42,226 bases of DNA from Prevotellaceae bacterium UBA2744 (GCA_002353575.1 DEJQ01000032.1:89985-132210); one strand, 5' to 3'. Positions 1 to 8,907 are shown, counted from the stretch's first letter. Notes: generated by a model from the sequence alone, not told the origin. Numbers and translations are program-made.

Positions 1-1045
1 CATCGCCACTCACACTGCTGTTAATCGTCACCGACGAACGGCAGTTCTCGATGTTGACGGTACCGCCTGTCAGAATTTCCGAGATGAGGCCGGCAGCAAC
101 CCTTTTGCTCGTAGAAATGGTACCTGCCGTGTGCAGGTTGCGGATGGTGGTAGTGCCTCCTACATAGCGGAAGGGGGCAATATGTTCCTCTGCGAAGCCC
201 GACCTATTGAAGGTTATGGTATGTCCGTTGCCGTCGAAGATGCCGCGATAGTAAGCAGCTTCGCCGCCTCCCACGTAGTCGCTGACGGTGATGTCGGCAT
301 CGAGAACCGCCTCCACATCGTACTGGTTCTTGGCTTCTTCCACCATGGTTCGGAACTTACTCCAGTCATTGCTGTTGCGGATGACGATATATGACGAATA
401 CTGGCGGGTGGCATGGCAGTTGACGAACGAGGATTTCACGTTGCCCTCAGCCATGCGTGCCCAGGTCTGGCAACCTCCGGACTTGGTGGTGATGTGTTCG
501 GGCGCGAATACCGAGTTCTCGATAGTCAGGCGACTGTCGCTGTTAGCCCAGCCCACAAAGCCGCCGTTGTGGCTGCTACTGGTACCCTCGAAGCTGCCGT
601 CGAACTTACTGTTGCGGATGACGACATTGCCATTCATGCTTGCTATAAAGCCGCCGTTGGTGGCTTCGCCATTCACGCTGCTGTTGATGGTCACTGACGA
701 ACGGCAGTTCTCGATGTTGACGGTGCTGCCTGCGAGCATCTCTACAATGAGTCCGGCCGCAAACTTCCCGTCGGTGGTGATGGTGCCGGCCGTGCGCAGG
801 TTGCGGATGGTGGCATTGCCCACATACCGGAAGGGAGCCAGATGACCAGGGCTGTTTCTATAGTTGACGGTCAGCGTATGCCCATTACCATCGAAGACAC
901 CACGATAAGGGGCGTTCTCTCTGCCTACCGCATCGCTTGCAAGTGTACTGGTGGAGATGTCGGCATAGAGACGGGCGTTCACATCGCTGCCGTTGGCATT
1001 CTCCACCAGTGAGATGAACGTTCTCCAGTCGGATAATGAGCGGAT
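1..1045 (-). repeat. 663-bp tandem coding repeat inside the GLUG-type protein
   Basis: One complete unit spans 383-1045 and a second, cut by the window edge, spans 1-382. The same motifs recur exactly 663 bp apart: an Ile-Arg codon pair at 1040-1045 and 377-382, and the NIENCRSSVTINSSV block at about 690-735 and 27-72. The period is a whole number of codons (221), so the units stay in frame. Nucleotide identity is high in the NIENC block and lower elsewhere. Confidence 0.85.
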
Positions 1046-2608
1046 GGGGAAGAAGTTGGGGGTCACCTGGTCAACAAAGTTGATGGGCGACTCGCCGCGC
1101 TCTACATACATATCTATATCGTAGGTGACGCACGAACGCGTCAGGTTCACTATCTTGTAACGCTGGTTGCGCTCGTTCTGGTCGAGGGTATAGGTAATGC
1201 TGTCCACCACCTGACCGGCCTTGTTCTTAGAGATGACGCGCAGCATCATCTGTGCGCGATCGTCCCAGATGGCATTGTACTCGTCGGCATAGTCCCACGC
1301 TACACGCACGCTGTAGGCACGCTCGTCCTCCCACTTGGCCGTGTAGTTGGCTATGCGCAGCAGGTGCAGGTTGTCGATGATGCAGCGTGTGCTGGTGGCA
1401 CAGTTGTTGTCTTTCCATCCCCAGTCCTGGGTGATGATGCGGCGCACACGGTATGTCAGGTTGTCCAGCGTACCGCCATCCGTGAGCATGCTGGGAGTGA
1501 TAGATTCCACCAGTGTGCTGTCGATGAAGGTATAAGAGGTACGCTTTGTGGTCTTGCTGAAGAACTCCTGATGAATGGTGACAAAGTCTTCCTCCTTGCC
1601 AGTCATCGAGCGCTGTATCTCGAAGAAGTCGGTGGGGGTGATGTCATCGTCGTCAACGTATGGCACGCTCCACTTCACCTCCACCTTGCCCTTGCGGTCG
1701 CCCAGAGGGGTGGCCGTCAGTCCGATGGGGGCGTGAATAACGGATACGTTCTGCATCGTAGAACCTTGGTTCTCTATCAGGTAGGAACCCTTGTCGCCGC
1801 GATCTTTGTAGCTGACTACGATGCGAAAACCGCGGTGGGGCTGGTTGGCATCGAGCATGATGACACCGCTGTTCGTATTCTTGATTTCTTCTTTTTGGTA
1901 TTTATTGTCAGCATCGTAGTACTCGTAGTAGGCTGAGACGATGCTGTCGGAAGCTAAGAACCAGGGCAGCTCCAGCTTGCTCGGGTTCTTGGGGTTGATC
2001 ATGGCCATCGACACGACGGGCTGCAGCTTGGCTGAGGCTGCCGGCATGTTGATGGTCTTCGAGTTCAGTCCGCTCACCTTCTCCTTCGAGCGGCTGTTAC
2101 CGTTGCGGGTGACATCCCAGCTGAACGTGAGCTTCTTGCCCAACAGATTGTAGGGCACCACCCACTCGGCACTGAAACCGAAGGTCTTGTTGTCGCTGTT
2201 GCGCTCCAGGGAGCGGTTGCCACCATTGCTCTTGGTGAGCCTGGCGGTGCTGCGAGTGTTGCCCAGCGTGATGTCGAAGAAGCCCTCGGTATCGGTGCTA
2301 AAATCACAGTTCAGCTGCTTGCGGTCGTTGTCGATGTTCTTTTCCGACTTCCAGACGAAGACGGTGTAGGCTGCGGCTCCATCGACAGAAACAAGGAGCT
2401 TGCCTTCTTCAATCCACGTGTCGGCACCGTCTGTGTCATAGACAGGCGCTTCGAAATAGACGATGTTGGAGCCGCCCAGCGAGATGCTGTAGTTGCTCTT
2501 ATCATCTACAAAAGTTGCAGCTGCCTGCTGAGGCAGCAGCCAGGCGAAAAGCGCCACAAGCATCAGCCAGGGTCGCCATCGTGTAGAGGTCTGTTGTTGA
2601 TTTCTCAT
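1..2608 (-). CDS. large exported protein with FN3-like region and GLUG-type repeats (3' end outside window)
   Basis: The frame is open from an ATG at 2608 to the window edge, giving 869 visible residues and no stop, so the C-terminus is missing. Residues 1-31 form a signal peptide (basic start, then a hydrophobic run LMLVALFAWLL, ending QQAAA). Residues about 30-280 are beta-rich with no family I recognise. Residues about 285-400 read like a fibronectin type III domain (PIGLTATPLGDRKGKVEVKW, then FEIQRS). From about residue 520 a 221-residue unit repeats, each with a YRGVFDGNGHT turn and GLUG-like stretches (IRNL..AGTI, then NIENC). GLUG repeats occur in bacterial surface and adhesin-like proteins, so I infer a cell-surface or secreted role. 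It has its own promoter (2659-2666), and no downstream partner is visible. The exact function is unknown. Confidence 0.8.
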   Translation of the reverse strand, partial: MRNQQQTSTRWRPWLMLVALFAWLLPQQAAATFVDDKSNYSISLGGSNIVYFEAPVYDTDGADTWIEEGKLLVSVDGAAAYTVFVWKSEKNIDNDRKQLNCDFSTDTEGFFDITLGNTRSTARLTKSNGGNRSLERNSDNKTFGFSAEWVVPYNLLGKKLTFSWDVTRNGNSRSKEKVSGLNSKTINMPAASAKLQPVVSMAMINPKNPSKLELPWFLASDSIVSAYYEYYDADNKYQKEEIKNTNSGVIMLDANQPHRGFRIVVSYKDRGDKGSYLIENQGSTMQNVSVIHAPIGLTATPLGDRKGKVEVKWSVPYVDDDDITPTDFFEIQRSMTGKEEDFVTIHQEFFSKTTKRTSYTFIDSTLVESITPSMLTDGGTLDNLTYRVRRIITQDWGWKDNNCATSTRCIIDNLHLLRIANYTAKWEDERAYSVRVAWDYADEYNAIWDDRAQMMLRVISKNKAGQVVDSITYTLDQNERNQRYKIVNLTRSCVTYDIDMYVERGESPINFVDQVTPNFFPIRSLSDWRTFISLVENANGSDVNARLYADISTSTLASDAVGRENAPYRGVFDGNGHTLTVNYRNSPGHLAPFRYVGNATIRNLRTAGTITTDGKFAAGLIVEMLAGSTVNIENCRSSVTINSSVNGEATNGGFIASMNGNVVIRNSKFDGSFEGTSSSHNGGFVGWANSDSRLTIENSVFAPEHITTKSGGCQTWARMAEGNVKSSFVNCHATRQYSSYIVIRNSNDWSKFRTMVEEAKNQYDVEAVLDADITVSDYVGGGEAAYYRGIFDGNGHTITFNRSGFAEEHIAPFRYVGGTTTIRNLHTAGTISTSKRVAAGLISEILTGGTVNIENCRSSVTINSSVSGD

Positions 2609-2658
2609 AAATGCAGAATTATTTGATTGGTTAATTAGTTTTCCGAAGGAATGAGGGG

Positions 2659-2666
2659 CAAAGCTA
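2659..2666 (-). promoter_or_regulatory. -7 box TAGCTTTG of the GLUG-protein gene
   Basis: On the minus strand TAGCTTTG matches the Bacteroidota -7 consensus TAnnTTTG, 50 bp upstream of the ATG at 2608. A TTTC lies at the position expected for a -33 box (19-bp spacer), one base off TTTG. A 45-bp element shared with another promoter lies 48 bp further upstream. Confidence 0.65.
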
Positions 2667-2713
2667 ATGATTTTTCCATAAAAAAGAAATGACAGCTCGC
2701 ATCGGGACCGTCA

Positions 2714-2758
2714 TTTTTATTATTTTGCAACTTTTTTTGTAAATTTCGCTACTCTCAT
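2714..2758 (-). promoter_or_regulatory. conserved promoter-upstream element, copy 1
   Basis: This 45-bp AT-rich sequence is nearly identical to 15670-15712. Shared blocks on the plus strand are TTTTTATTATT, GCAACT, TTTTGTAAATT and GCTACTC. In both copies it starts 48 bp from a TAGCTTTG -7 box and points the same way. It lies between the stop of the AraC-type gene and the promoter. It may be a regulator site, an UP-like element, or the end of an upstream transcription unit. Confidence 0.6.
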
Positions 2759-2777
2759 AGCGAGTGGGAATAGAATA

Positions 2778-3869
2778 TCATGACGGATTGGTCATGAGAC
2801 AGCGCAGCTGCCAATCGGTGACGTTCTGCCCCATAAGGCGCTTGAATGAGTCGCTGAAGGTGCGGTAGCTGCGGAAGCCGCTTTCGTAGGCAAGCGACTG
2901 GGCGGTAAATGCTCGCCGGGTGCGTATGGCTTCGTCGTAGAGATTCAGGAAATGACGGACGCGCAGGTCGTTGATATAGGTGTTGTAGTTCTGGTTGTTC
3001 TCTGCGAAATAATGGCTAAGATATGAACGGTTAGTACCGATGGATTCGGCTAATTGGGAAAGTGACAGGTCGTGGCGCAGATAGAGCTGGGGCTGCACAC
3101 AGAACTGGTCGAGCAGCGAACCGATGCCGGCGCCTGCATGCCAAACGTTAACGTTAGTGTTAACAGCGGCAGGTTCTTCAAGCTGTTCGAGTGTCTCTAC
3201 ACGCCACAGCAGCAGTAGGATGAATAGGATGTTGACAATCTGGATAAAGTATTCGAACGTCATTCCGCCGTCGTTGAACAGGCAGGAGCAGAAGAGGAGC
3301 GAGAGGATGGAGCCGATCAGTATGCTCTGCCAGACTTCCTTGTGCTCCAGGTCGGCATAGTTGTCGCGCAACCAACGGCCATACTGCCTTACGGCATAGA
3401 GGATATAGATGAAGAATAGGGAATAGACGACGAGGATGTAGGGAAAGCCAATGGAACTGACGTAGTCTGTCTTATGCACGAAGCTGATCACTGCAATGGC
3501 GACTACCGGAGTCATTGCAGCGAAGGCAGGCCATATGGGACGCCTGCGGTCTTGCAGCATGGAGAGGAGTGTAGCCATCAGAAACGGCGGAAGCATTAAG
3601 GCATCGGTTGCCATTGCATAGACGTAGAGATATGATATTTCATTCGAATCGAGCGGGTAGCCTATCACGGACCATGCCAGGTGGCTGTGGAACATAGCGG
3701 CAAAGAGTGCTGCCGCCCATCTGCGCACCCGCACAGGGGAGACCACGTCGTATTCGAATGCGTTTCCGTGACGAAACAGCAGATAGATGCATGAGAGCAG
3801 CGAGAGCATCATTGCTCCGCCATAAAGCATGAGGTAAAACAGTTCTTCTATCTGGTATTCTACTGGCAT
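2778..3869 (-). CDS. membrane-anchored AraC-family transcriptional regulator
   Basis: This protein has 363 residues. The first ~235 contain about six or seven hydrophobic membrane segments (for example LMLYGGAMMLSLLSCIYLL, then PYILVVYSLFFIYILYAV). A short linker leads to a C-terminal AraC-type double helix-turn-helix at about residues 265-360, with helix-one text LSLSQLAESIGTNRSYLSHYF and the family signature SLAYESGFRSYRTFSDSFKRLMG. Membrane-embedded AraC regulators are common in Bacteroidota and are thought to sense a ligand or envelope state through the membrane part. The gene sits directly upstream of the GLUG-type surface protein in the same orientation, which makes that gene a possible target. 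I see no convincing -7 box upstream. Confidence 0.85.
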   Translation of the reverse strand: MPVEYQIEELFYLMLYGGAMMLSLLSCIYLLFRHGNAFEYDVVSPVRVRRWAAALFAAMFHSHLAWSVIGYPLDSNEISYLYVYAMATDALMLPPFLMATLLSMLQDRRRPIWPAFAAMTPVVAIAVISFVHKTDYVSSIGFPYILVVYSLFFIYILYAVRQYGRWLRDNYADLEHKEVWQSILIGSILSLLFCSCLFNDGGMTFEYFIQIVNILFILLLLWRVETLEQLEEPAAVNTNVNVWHAGAGIGSLLDQFCVQPQLYLRHDLSLSQLAESIGTNRSYLSHYFAENNQNYNTYINDLRVRHFLNLYDEAIRTRRAFTAQSLAYESGFRSYRTFSDSFKRLMGQNVTDWQLRCLMTNPS

Positions 3870-3897
3870 GGGGGGGAACTACATGGGAAGCGTTAAA

Positions 3898-3985
3898 AGT
3901 GAAAAGTGAAGAGTGAGAAATCTAAGTTACTGGGTTCGGCAACCTGAAACTTGTAACCTGAAACTTAGATTTTTCACTTTTCACT
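3898..3985. repeat. long inverted repeat with internal tandem repeat; probable terminator of the PI-PLC/OMP unit
   Basis: The left arm 3898-3928 and right arm 3962-3985 are complementary (AGTGAAAAGTGAA...AATCTAAGTT against AACTTAGATT..TTCACTTTTCACT), with a 7-base insertion in the left arm. The loop holds two copies of AACCTGAAACTT. It fills the gap between the outer-membrane-protein stop (4009) and the AraC-type start (3869). GTGAAAAGTGAA-type degenerate repeats recur in other parts of the window as well. Confidence 0.6.
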
Positions 3986-4008
3986 GTCCTTCTTACCTCA
4001 CAGCTCTT

Positions 4009-4860
4009 TTAGAATATCTTGTAAGCTACACGGATCTGTAGGTTAGGCCATGCCTTCAACCATGAAATGGCACTGCCGATACCGGAGTTCTTGCCTGATG
4101 TGCTTACTTCGGTGCCGTTGTTGAGCACTAACTTCGGTGTGCCCCAGAACATAAGTCCGAGGTCAACGGCTACGCTGACGCGATGTTTCTGGGCAAGGTG
4201 CTGGCCAAAGCCGACTCCGATGTATGGCTTCACGGCGTTGGTCTTCATGCGGACGTTGATGTTACCATTCTCGTCTGCCGTGAAGACGTAGTCGCCGAAC
4301 TTCAGACCGATTGGCTGGTAGTTGGTGTGGAAGAGGTTGTTGTAGTCCTGCACTTTCTGGTTGGCGTCGTAGAGGAATCCGAGTCCGCCATCGTTGGTGT
4401 TGCTGAACTGGAGGAAGTTCTTGCTACCCATGAAGAGTCCGGCTGCGAAGTAGAATGGTGTGTCGTGGAACGGATGTACCTCGGCCAGGAGGTAGAAGTT
4501 CCAGAAGTTAGGCTCGATGGCGAGTTCTACCTTATCCACCATCTGCGCACGGCGCACAGCGTCGTCTTCGACTGACTGTGAGGGGGTCATCTCAGCGGCT
4601 GTGTTGATGGCCTTGAATTTGTAGTTGCCTATGCCCCATCCGGCGAAACCTCCGCGGAGTGTGACGATCTTGCAGACAGGCATGGCTGCATCAACTCCGA
4701 AACCTGACAATCCGAAGTTCAGACCTACGGAGAGGTGGTTGAATACGCCGTCCTGGGCATGGTACCTATCGACTGTCTGAGCATTGGCACCAGCAGCCGA
4801 GAACATAATCGCGATGAGAATTATAAGTCTGGAAATAATGTGTTTCATATCGTTGAGCAT
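4009..4860 (-). CDS. outer-membrane beta-barrel-like protein
   Basis: There are 283 residues from the ATG at 4860, or 279 from the second ATG at 4848, which gives a more typical signal peptide (MKHIISRLIILIAIMFSAAGANAQ). The mature part has alternating, glycine- and aromatic-rich strands (SVGLNFGLSGFGVDAAM, VKPYIGVGFGQHLA) and ends LQIRVAYKIF, a C-terminus that looks like the last strand of an outer-membrane barrel. I assign no specific family. The gene starts 7 bp after the stop of the PI-PLC-like gene, so the two are almost certainly co-transcribed from the promoter at 6189. Confidence 0.65.
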   Translation of the reverse strand: MLNDMKHIISRLIILIAIMFSAAGANAQTVDRYHAQDGVFNHLSVGLNFGLSGFGVDAAMPVCKIVTLRGGFAGWGIGNYKFKAINTAAEMTPSQSVEDDAVRRAQMVDKVELAIEPNFWNFYLLAEVHPFHDTPFYFAAGLFMGSKNFLQFSNTNDGGLGFLYDANQKVQDYNNLFHTNYQPIGLKFGDYVFTADENGNINVRMKTNAVKPYIGVGFGQHLAQKHRVSVAVDLGLMFWGTPKLVLNNGTEVSTSGKNSGIGSAISWLKAWPNLQIRVAYKIF

Positions 4861-4867
4861 AAGGATT

Positions 4868-6109
4868 TTAGTTGAAGAATGTTTCGTTAGACTTGATGAG
4901 CAGGTTGGTGAGCGACTGGCTCAGAGGGTGGAAGCCGTAGAGGTAGTCGCTGGTGTAGGGAGTGCCGCCGTTGATGATACAATGTATGTAGTCGTGGCCT
5001 GCCATGTCGATTGGCATGATACCTACGGTGCCTTTGTTCTTCAGCAGGTTATCAATGACGAGCGGATGGATGATGGATGCATTGGCAAGGTAGCCGCGCG
5101 GAGAGACTTCGGTGTAGGCTGAGCAGTGGTTGATGATCCATATGTTTTTGTTTGTTTTTTTGTCTGCAGCGATGGTGGTGCGGGCACTCTGCATCATGTC
5201 GATCACGGTCTTCTTCTTGTTCTCCAGGCGCTTGTTGCTGTTGCTCTTGTAGTAGTCCTGTACGTAGAGTGTGGTATTAACAGTCTTGTCTGTAGGCAGG
5301 AATATTTCACACCCTGTCTGAACGTTCTCATTGATATTCTCGTCGATGTCGGGGTCTTCCTCCGACCATGTGCAGACTACGGATGGGAAGCTGGCTGCAT
5401 CAGCGAGTTCGCTGAAGTCGTAACGGCTCATCAGGAGTATCTTGCCACGCATTTCACCGACGGTGATTTCCGGTTTCCAGTTCGTTACGAACAGATCTTT
5501 GTATTTATCCAGATTCAGGACTTGCTTGAGCAGCACAATCCAGCGCACCTGACTTTCCATACCGTTGTCTGCCTGCATCTTGACGATGAAGAATTCAGAC
5601 TTGTGGGTGTTCAGGTAGCTTTTCATCTGGTCGAGAGTCTGTTCGAGGGTCACGTCGATTTCGCTGATGCCGTGGGCCATGCGCAGGATCTGTCTCTTCT
5701 TCGGGTCCTGCTGCAGTGTGTCGATGCTCACTACGGGGCGCATATCGAAAAAGCGGATACCGTTCTCCATCTGCTGCTGAAGGGTTGTGACCTGACTGAT
5801 GGAGGTGGCGTTGAAGATGTACTTGAGCGTGGGCTGGTAGAATCCCATGCCAGTCATGGAGTCGTGGGTTCCTGGGATGCTCAGGTTGCACACCTTTGTA
5901 TCGTCCTTGATCAGACCCAGCCAATCGCTGATTGGCTTTGACAGGTCATAGACGTACTTGATGGTGTCCTGATAGCCGGCGGAAAAGATGAACGGATCGT
6001 CGAGGGATGTCTTTTCATCGTAGGCTTTCTTGAAGTCTTCTTCCTCGCAACTGTTCAGTACTGTCATAGCCATGAGGGCCATGAGGGCAAACATTAGTTT
6101 TCTGTACAT
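4868..6109 (-). CDS. phosphatidylinositol-specific phospholipase C X-domain-like lipoprotein
   Basis: This protein has 413 residues. Its lipoprotein signal ends VLNSC (Cys 21), so it is probably membrane-attached outside the cytoplasm. The PI-PLC X-like core starts at about residue 70. SIPGTHDSMTG carries the first catalytic His, GIRFFDMRP the usual metal/substrate strand, and RMAHGISEI the second catalytic His. Bacterial PI-PLC enzymes cleave phosphatidylinositol to diacylglycerol and cyclic inositol phosphate; some relatives act on other phosphodiesters, so the substrate is uncertain. The protein is longer than the small secreted PI-PLCs (about 300 residues), with extra sequence before and after the core. 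It is first in a two-gene unit with the outer-membrane protein. The region 6110-6244 contains only its promoter and AT-rich sequence. Confidence 0.8.
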   Translation of the reverse strand: MYRKLMFALMALMAMTVLNSCEEEDFKKAYDEKTSLDDPFIFSAGYQDTIKYVYDLSKPISDWLGLIKDDTKVCNLSIPGTHDSMTGMGFYQPTLKYIFNATSISQVTTLQQQMENGIRFFDMRPVVSIDTLQQDPKKRQILRMAHGISEIDVTLEQTLDQMKSYLNTHKSEFFIVKMQADNGMESQVRWIVLLKQVLNLDKYKDLFVTNWKPEITVGEMRGKILLMSRYDFSELADAASFPSVVCTWSEEDPDIDENINENVQTGCEIFLPTDKTVNTTLYVQDYYKSNSNKRLENKKKTVIDMMQSARTTIAADKKTNKNIWIINHCSAYTEVSPRGYLANASIIHPLVIDNLLKNKGTVGIMPIDMAGHDYIHCIINGGTPYTSDYLYGFHPLSQSLTNLLIKSNETFFN

Positions 6110-6188
6110 AGATTTTCTTTTGATTAATTTATATTAGTAAGATAATTGTATCTGCTGTGTATTTAAACCTTTATTAAGAACTTGTGCG

Positions 6189-6196
6189 CAAAGGTA
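6189..6196 (-). promoter_or_regulatory. -7 box TACCTTTG of the PI-PLC-like gene
   Basis: TACCTTTG on the minus strand matches TAnnTTTG and lies 79 bp upstream of the ATG at 6109. The upstream DNA is T-rich on that strand, with a TTTG at a shorter-than-usual distance, so the -33 assignment is unclear. Confidence 0.6.
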
Positions 6197-6244
6197 TAAC
6201 ATTTTTTTACAAAAAAACATTTTTTGTTAATTATTTTTATTGCA

Positions 6245-7912
6245 TCAGTTCATTTTCTTTCCTCTGAAATATACCTCTTTAGGTCTGTTATGGCTGAAGC
6301 CTGTGTGCTCTGCCGTAAGCAGGTCGGTGTCGAATACGAGGAAGTCGGCGTCCTTGCCGGCGGCGATAGAGCCTTTTGTGGTTTCGATACCGAGCTGACG
6401 GGCTCCGTTGATGGTGTATCCCAGCAGCATTTCCCCGATGCTCATCTTTTCGGCGGGAGAGGGGAATTCGGCATTTACCAGGGAGACTTCCGTTGCCTTG
6501 GTGTGCCGGTTGATGTATCGTGTCATTCCGACTTCCATGCCGAGATAGGGACTCCACGAGGTGAAATCGCCATAGACGATGTTATCGCTCGACCATGTGA
6601 CGTTGGCACCTGTGTCCCAGAGTGTCTTGCAGCGATACATCTTGTTCGCACGCTCCTCGCCAAGCAGGCTGCACCATAGTTCATAGGGGTTGCCGCCTGT
6701 GCATCCGGAGTGCCACCAGGGTGTGTAGTTGGCATGAACTCCGAGCCGGGCGAAACGGTCCAGGTCGGCATCGTCCTGAATTTCCAGATGCGCACAGGTT
6801 ACTTTCACGCGGAAGTTGTCGCCGAGTTCCTGCTTTGCCTTTTCCACGCCGTCGAGCACCGTACGGGATGCCTGCTCGCCGACTGTGTGTGCATGGAAGT
6901 CGAGCCCGGCTTCGTTCAGTTTCTTCAGTACCTCGGCTACCTGTTCTCTGTCCAGGGTGGTAGCCCCCTTTCTGTTAGTGTCAACATAAGGTGTGACCAA
7001 TGCGGCTGTCTCGATTCTCAATGTACCGTCCATAAATACTTTGAAGGTATGTACTTGCAGATGGTCGGTGTTGAATTTCTGTTTGAAACGTTTTACATGC
7101 TCTATGACCTGCTGCGTCTTCACCGGGTTGGTCAGGGCGTAGCTTCCGTCGATATAGACGGGGAGTCTGCCCTCTTTGTCCATTTTGCACAGGCGCTCGT
7201 AAACACGCTCATGCAGCTGTTCGCCCTCCGGGTAACCGGCATCGAACACTGCCACGACTCCTGCGTTAACAGAATAGTCCACCCATCGTGCCAGAGCAGC
7301 ATCGATCTGTTCGTCGGTCACGCTGTTTACCTCGTCCAGGAGCAGGCTCCAGCCCGCAGACTCGAACGCATTGCCGGTGACGTGGCCGTCCTTGCGGACA
7401 TAGTAGCTGAGTTCGGGCACGGGGTCGGGAGTTGCGTCGGTAATGCCATGCTTGTCCAGAATCCTGGAGTTCACCCACACGCTATGTCCTTCTCCCTCCA
7501 GAATCAGCAGTTCGGCATCAGGACAGATGGCGTCGAGATCTTCCTTGACGAGCAGCTCCCCTTTCAAGTGTTTTCTCTCCAGGATGAATCTGTAGCGTTT
7601 CACCCCCGGATTGTTCTTTACGTGGTCTGCCATGAAGTCCAGGGCTTCCTTTTTGCTTGAGCAGATGATGTATTCGCCCATGTCCATGTATTCAAATCCG
7701 ATGCCTGTGGTAACATGGACGTGGCTGTCGATTATGGCCGGCATTATGAACCTGCCGCCCATGTCGGTGACCTCTCCCTCGTATGCCGACAGACCGGACT
7801 CGTCGCCTACATATACAAATTTTCCGTCCTTGACTACAAGTGCGGTTGCCTGTGGATTAGCATTGTCCGCAGTGAATATCTTTGCGTTTTTAATGATTTT
7901 ATCAGCTTTCAT
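6245..7912 (-). CDS. YtcJ-type amidohydrolase (amidohydrolase 3 family)
   Basis: This 555-residue protein has no signal peptide, so it is cytoplasmic. It starts with the small beta-domain typical of this group (KIIKNAKIFTADNANPQATALVVKDGKFVYVG). The first metal motif HxH follows in IIDSHVHVTTG. Later metal-ligand regions include DFHAHTVGEQASR, VTCAHLEIQDDADL and the barrel-end Asp in VTWSSDNIVYG. It closes with the second half of the beta-domain (GSIAAGKDADFLVFDTDLL). Members hydrolyse amide or related bonds in diverse small molecules, and the substrate cannot be read from sequence. It is the last gene of the operon that begins at 15566, 16 bp after the DUF3089-like gene. It is distantly paralogous to the amidohydrolase at 8908-10542. 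Confidence 0.85.
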   Translation of the reverse strand: MKADKIIKNAKIFTADNANPQATALVVKDGKFVYVGDESGLSAYEGEVTDMGGRFIMPAIIDSHVHVTTGIGFEYMDMGEYIICSSKKEALDFMADHVKNNPGVKRYRFILERKHLKGELLVKEDLDAICPDAELLILEGEGHSVWVNSRILDKHGITDATPDPVPELSYYVRKDGHVTGNAFESAGWSLLLDEVNSVTDEQIDAALARWVDYSVNAGVVAVFDAGYPEGEQLHERVYERLCKMDKEGRLPVYIDGSYALTNPVKTQQVIEHVKRFKQKFNTDHLQVHTFKVFMDGTLRIETAALVTPYVDTNRKGATTLDREQVAEVLKKLNEAGLDFHAHTVGEQASRTVLDGVEKAKQELGDNFRVKVTCAHLEIQDDADLDRFARLGVHANYTPWWHSGCTGGNPYELWCSLLGEERANKMYRCKTLWDTGANVTWSSDNIVYGDFTSWSPYLGMEVGMTRYINRHTKATEVSLVNAEFPSPAEKMSIGEMLLGYTINGARQLGIETTKGSIAAGKDADFLVFDTDLLTAEHTGFSHNRPKEVYFRGKKMN

Positions 7913-7928
7913 TTTTCTCTACCGTATT

Positions 7929-8885
7929 TTATATCATATTTGCTTTGTAAGTTGCTATGCGCTTTGCCACGTTGTCCTTGATGTTGTTGTAGAAGAGCGT
8001 GTAGTCTTCACCATGACGGCCATCGGGTCCGAAGTATGCAGCAGCCACCTTGGCAGCATCTTCCGGCATCGGAACAGCTTTGGCGTTTGTCACAATCGAG
8101 CCGCGGGCAAGATTCACCTGGGCATCGGCACCTGCATCACCAATCTCAGGCTCTCCGGTCTGCTCGTTGACGATGAGCGAACCTAAGTTCATGCTGGCAG
8201 GAGCATAGGTCTCGTCGAGTTTCCAGTTCAGCGGGTTTATACTGATACCACCCGGCATCAGCACGACGGTCTTGGCATCAGCCTCGACATTCCCCTGCCC
8301 CTCGGTGTTCCAACTGACAATGACTCCCGCATCGCTCTCACCGGTAGCGAACTTCAGATACTTATAGGTCTCAAGTTCTTCCTTCGTTACGGCAAAGCCT
8401 ATGACATAGGCAGCGACCATGCGTTTGTAGTAGTCCAGATGCTCCTTGAAGTATCGCATCAATACTTCCTTGAGCAGTGCGGATCCCTGGCTGTGGCCCG
8501 CGATGATAAACGGACGTCCTTCGTTGTAGTGCTCGAAGAAGTAGTCGAGCGCAGCGGTAATGTCGTCGTAGGGCATACCGAGAAGTGCTGCATTGAGGTT
8601 TCCGTCTCTCGCATAGACTTCTCCGGCATACTTCAGGCCTGACTGACGGTAGTATGGGGCGAACACGTTTGTGGAGTCGCCGTATGCTGTCGCATGGCCC
8701 AAATACTCAACATGCATTCCATCAATCATCTCTTTATTGTCAAGTGAGCCATAGTCCGGGGCACCCTCTGCGAAGCTACCCATTATATATTCAGTAGCAA
8801 AGATATAGAACGTATCTACGTCCTTCGTTATTTCCGGGAATTCACACCAGTTTTCCTTCTGTGAGTAATCTATAGTATTCTTCAT
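7929..8885 (-). CDS. DUF3089-like alpha/beta hydrolase
   Basis: This protein has 318 residues and no signal peptide. The nucleophile elbow is IIAGHSQGS (Ser at about residue 130), preceded by YDDITAALDYFFEHYNEGRPF and followed by VAAYVIGF, the layout of the DUF3089 alpha/beta-hydrolase group. The N-terminus contains VDTFYIFATEY, a typical opening for that group. An ester or lactone hydrolase role is inferred. It lies between two amidohydrolase genes with gaps of 22 and 16 bp, so it is part of the same operon and probably acts in the same pathway. Most secreted relatives have a signal peptide; this one appears cytoplasmic. Confidence 0.75.
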   Translation of the reverse strand: MKNTIDYSQKENWCEFPEITKDVDTFYIFATEYIMGSFAEGAPDYGSLDNKEMIDGMHVEYLGHATAYGDSTNVFAPYYRQSGLKYAGEVYARDGNLNAALLGMPYDDITAALDYFFEHYNEGRPFIIAGHSQGSALLKEVLMRYFKEHLDYYKRMVAAYVIGFAVTKEELETYKYLKFATGESDAGVIVSWNTEGQGNVEADAKTVVLMPGGISINPLNWKLDETYAPASMNLGSLIVNEQTGEPEIGDAGADAQVNLARGSIVTNAKAVPMPEDAAKVAAAYFGPDGRHGEDYTLFYNNIKDNVAKRIATYKANMI

Positions 8886-8907
8886 AATCTGTTATGCTTT
8901 ATTATTT

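Noticed and set aside
6710..7660. 316-codon plus-strand open frame opposite the amidohydrolase
   Set aside because: It is antisense to a well-supported amidohydrolase, with no promoter and no family signature.
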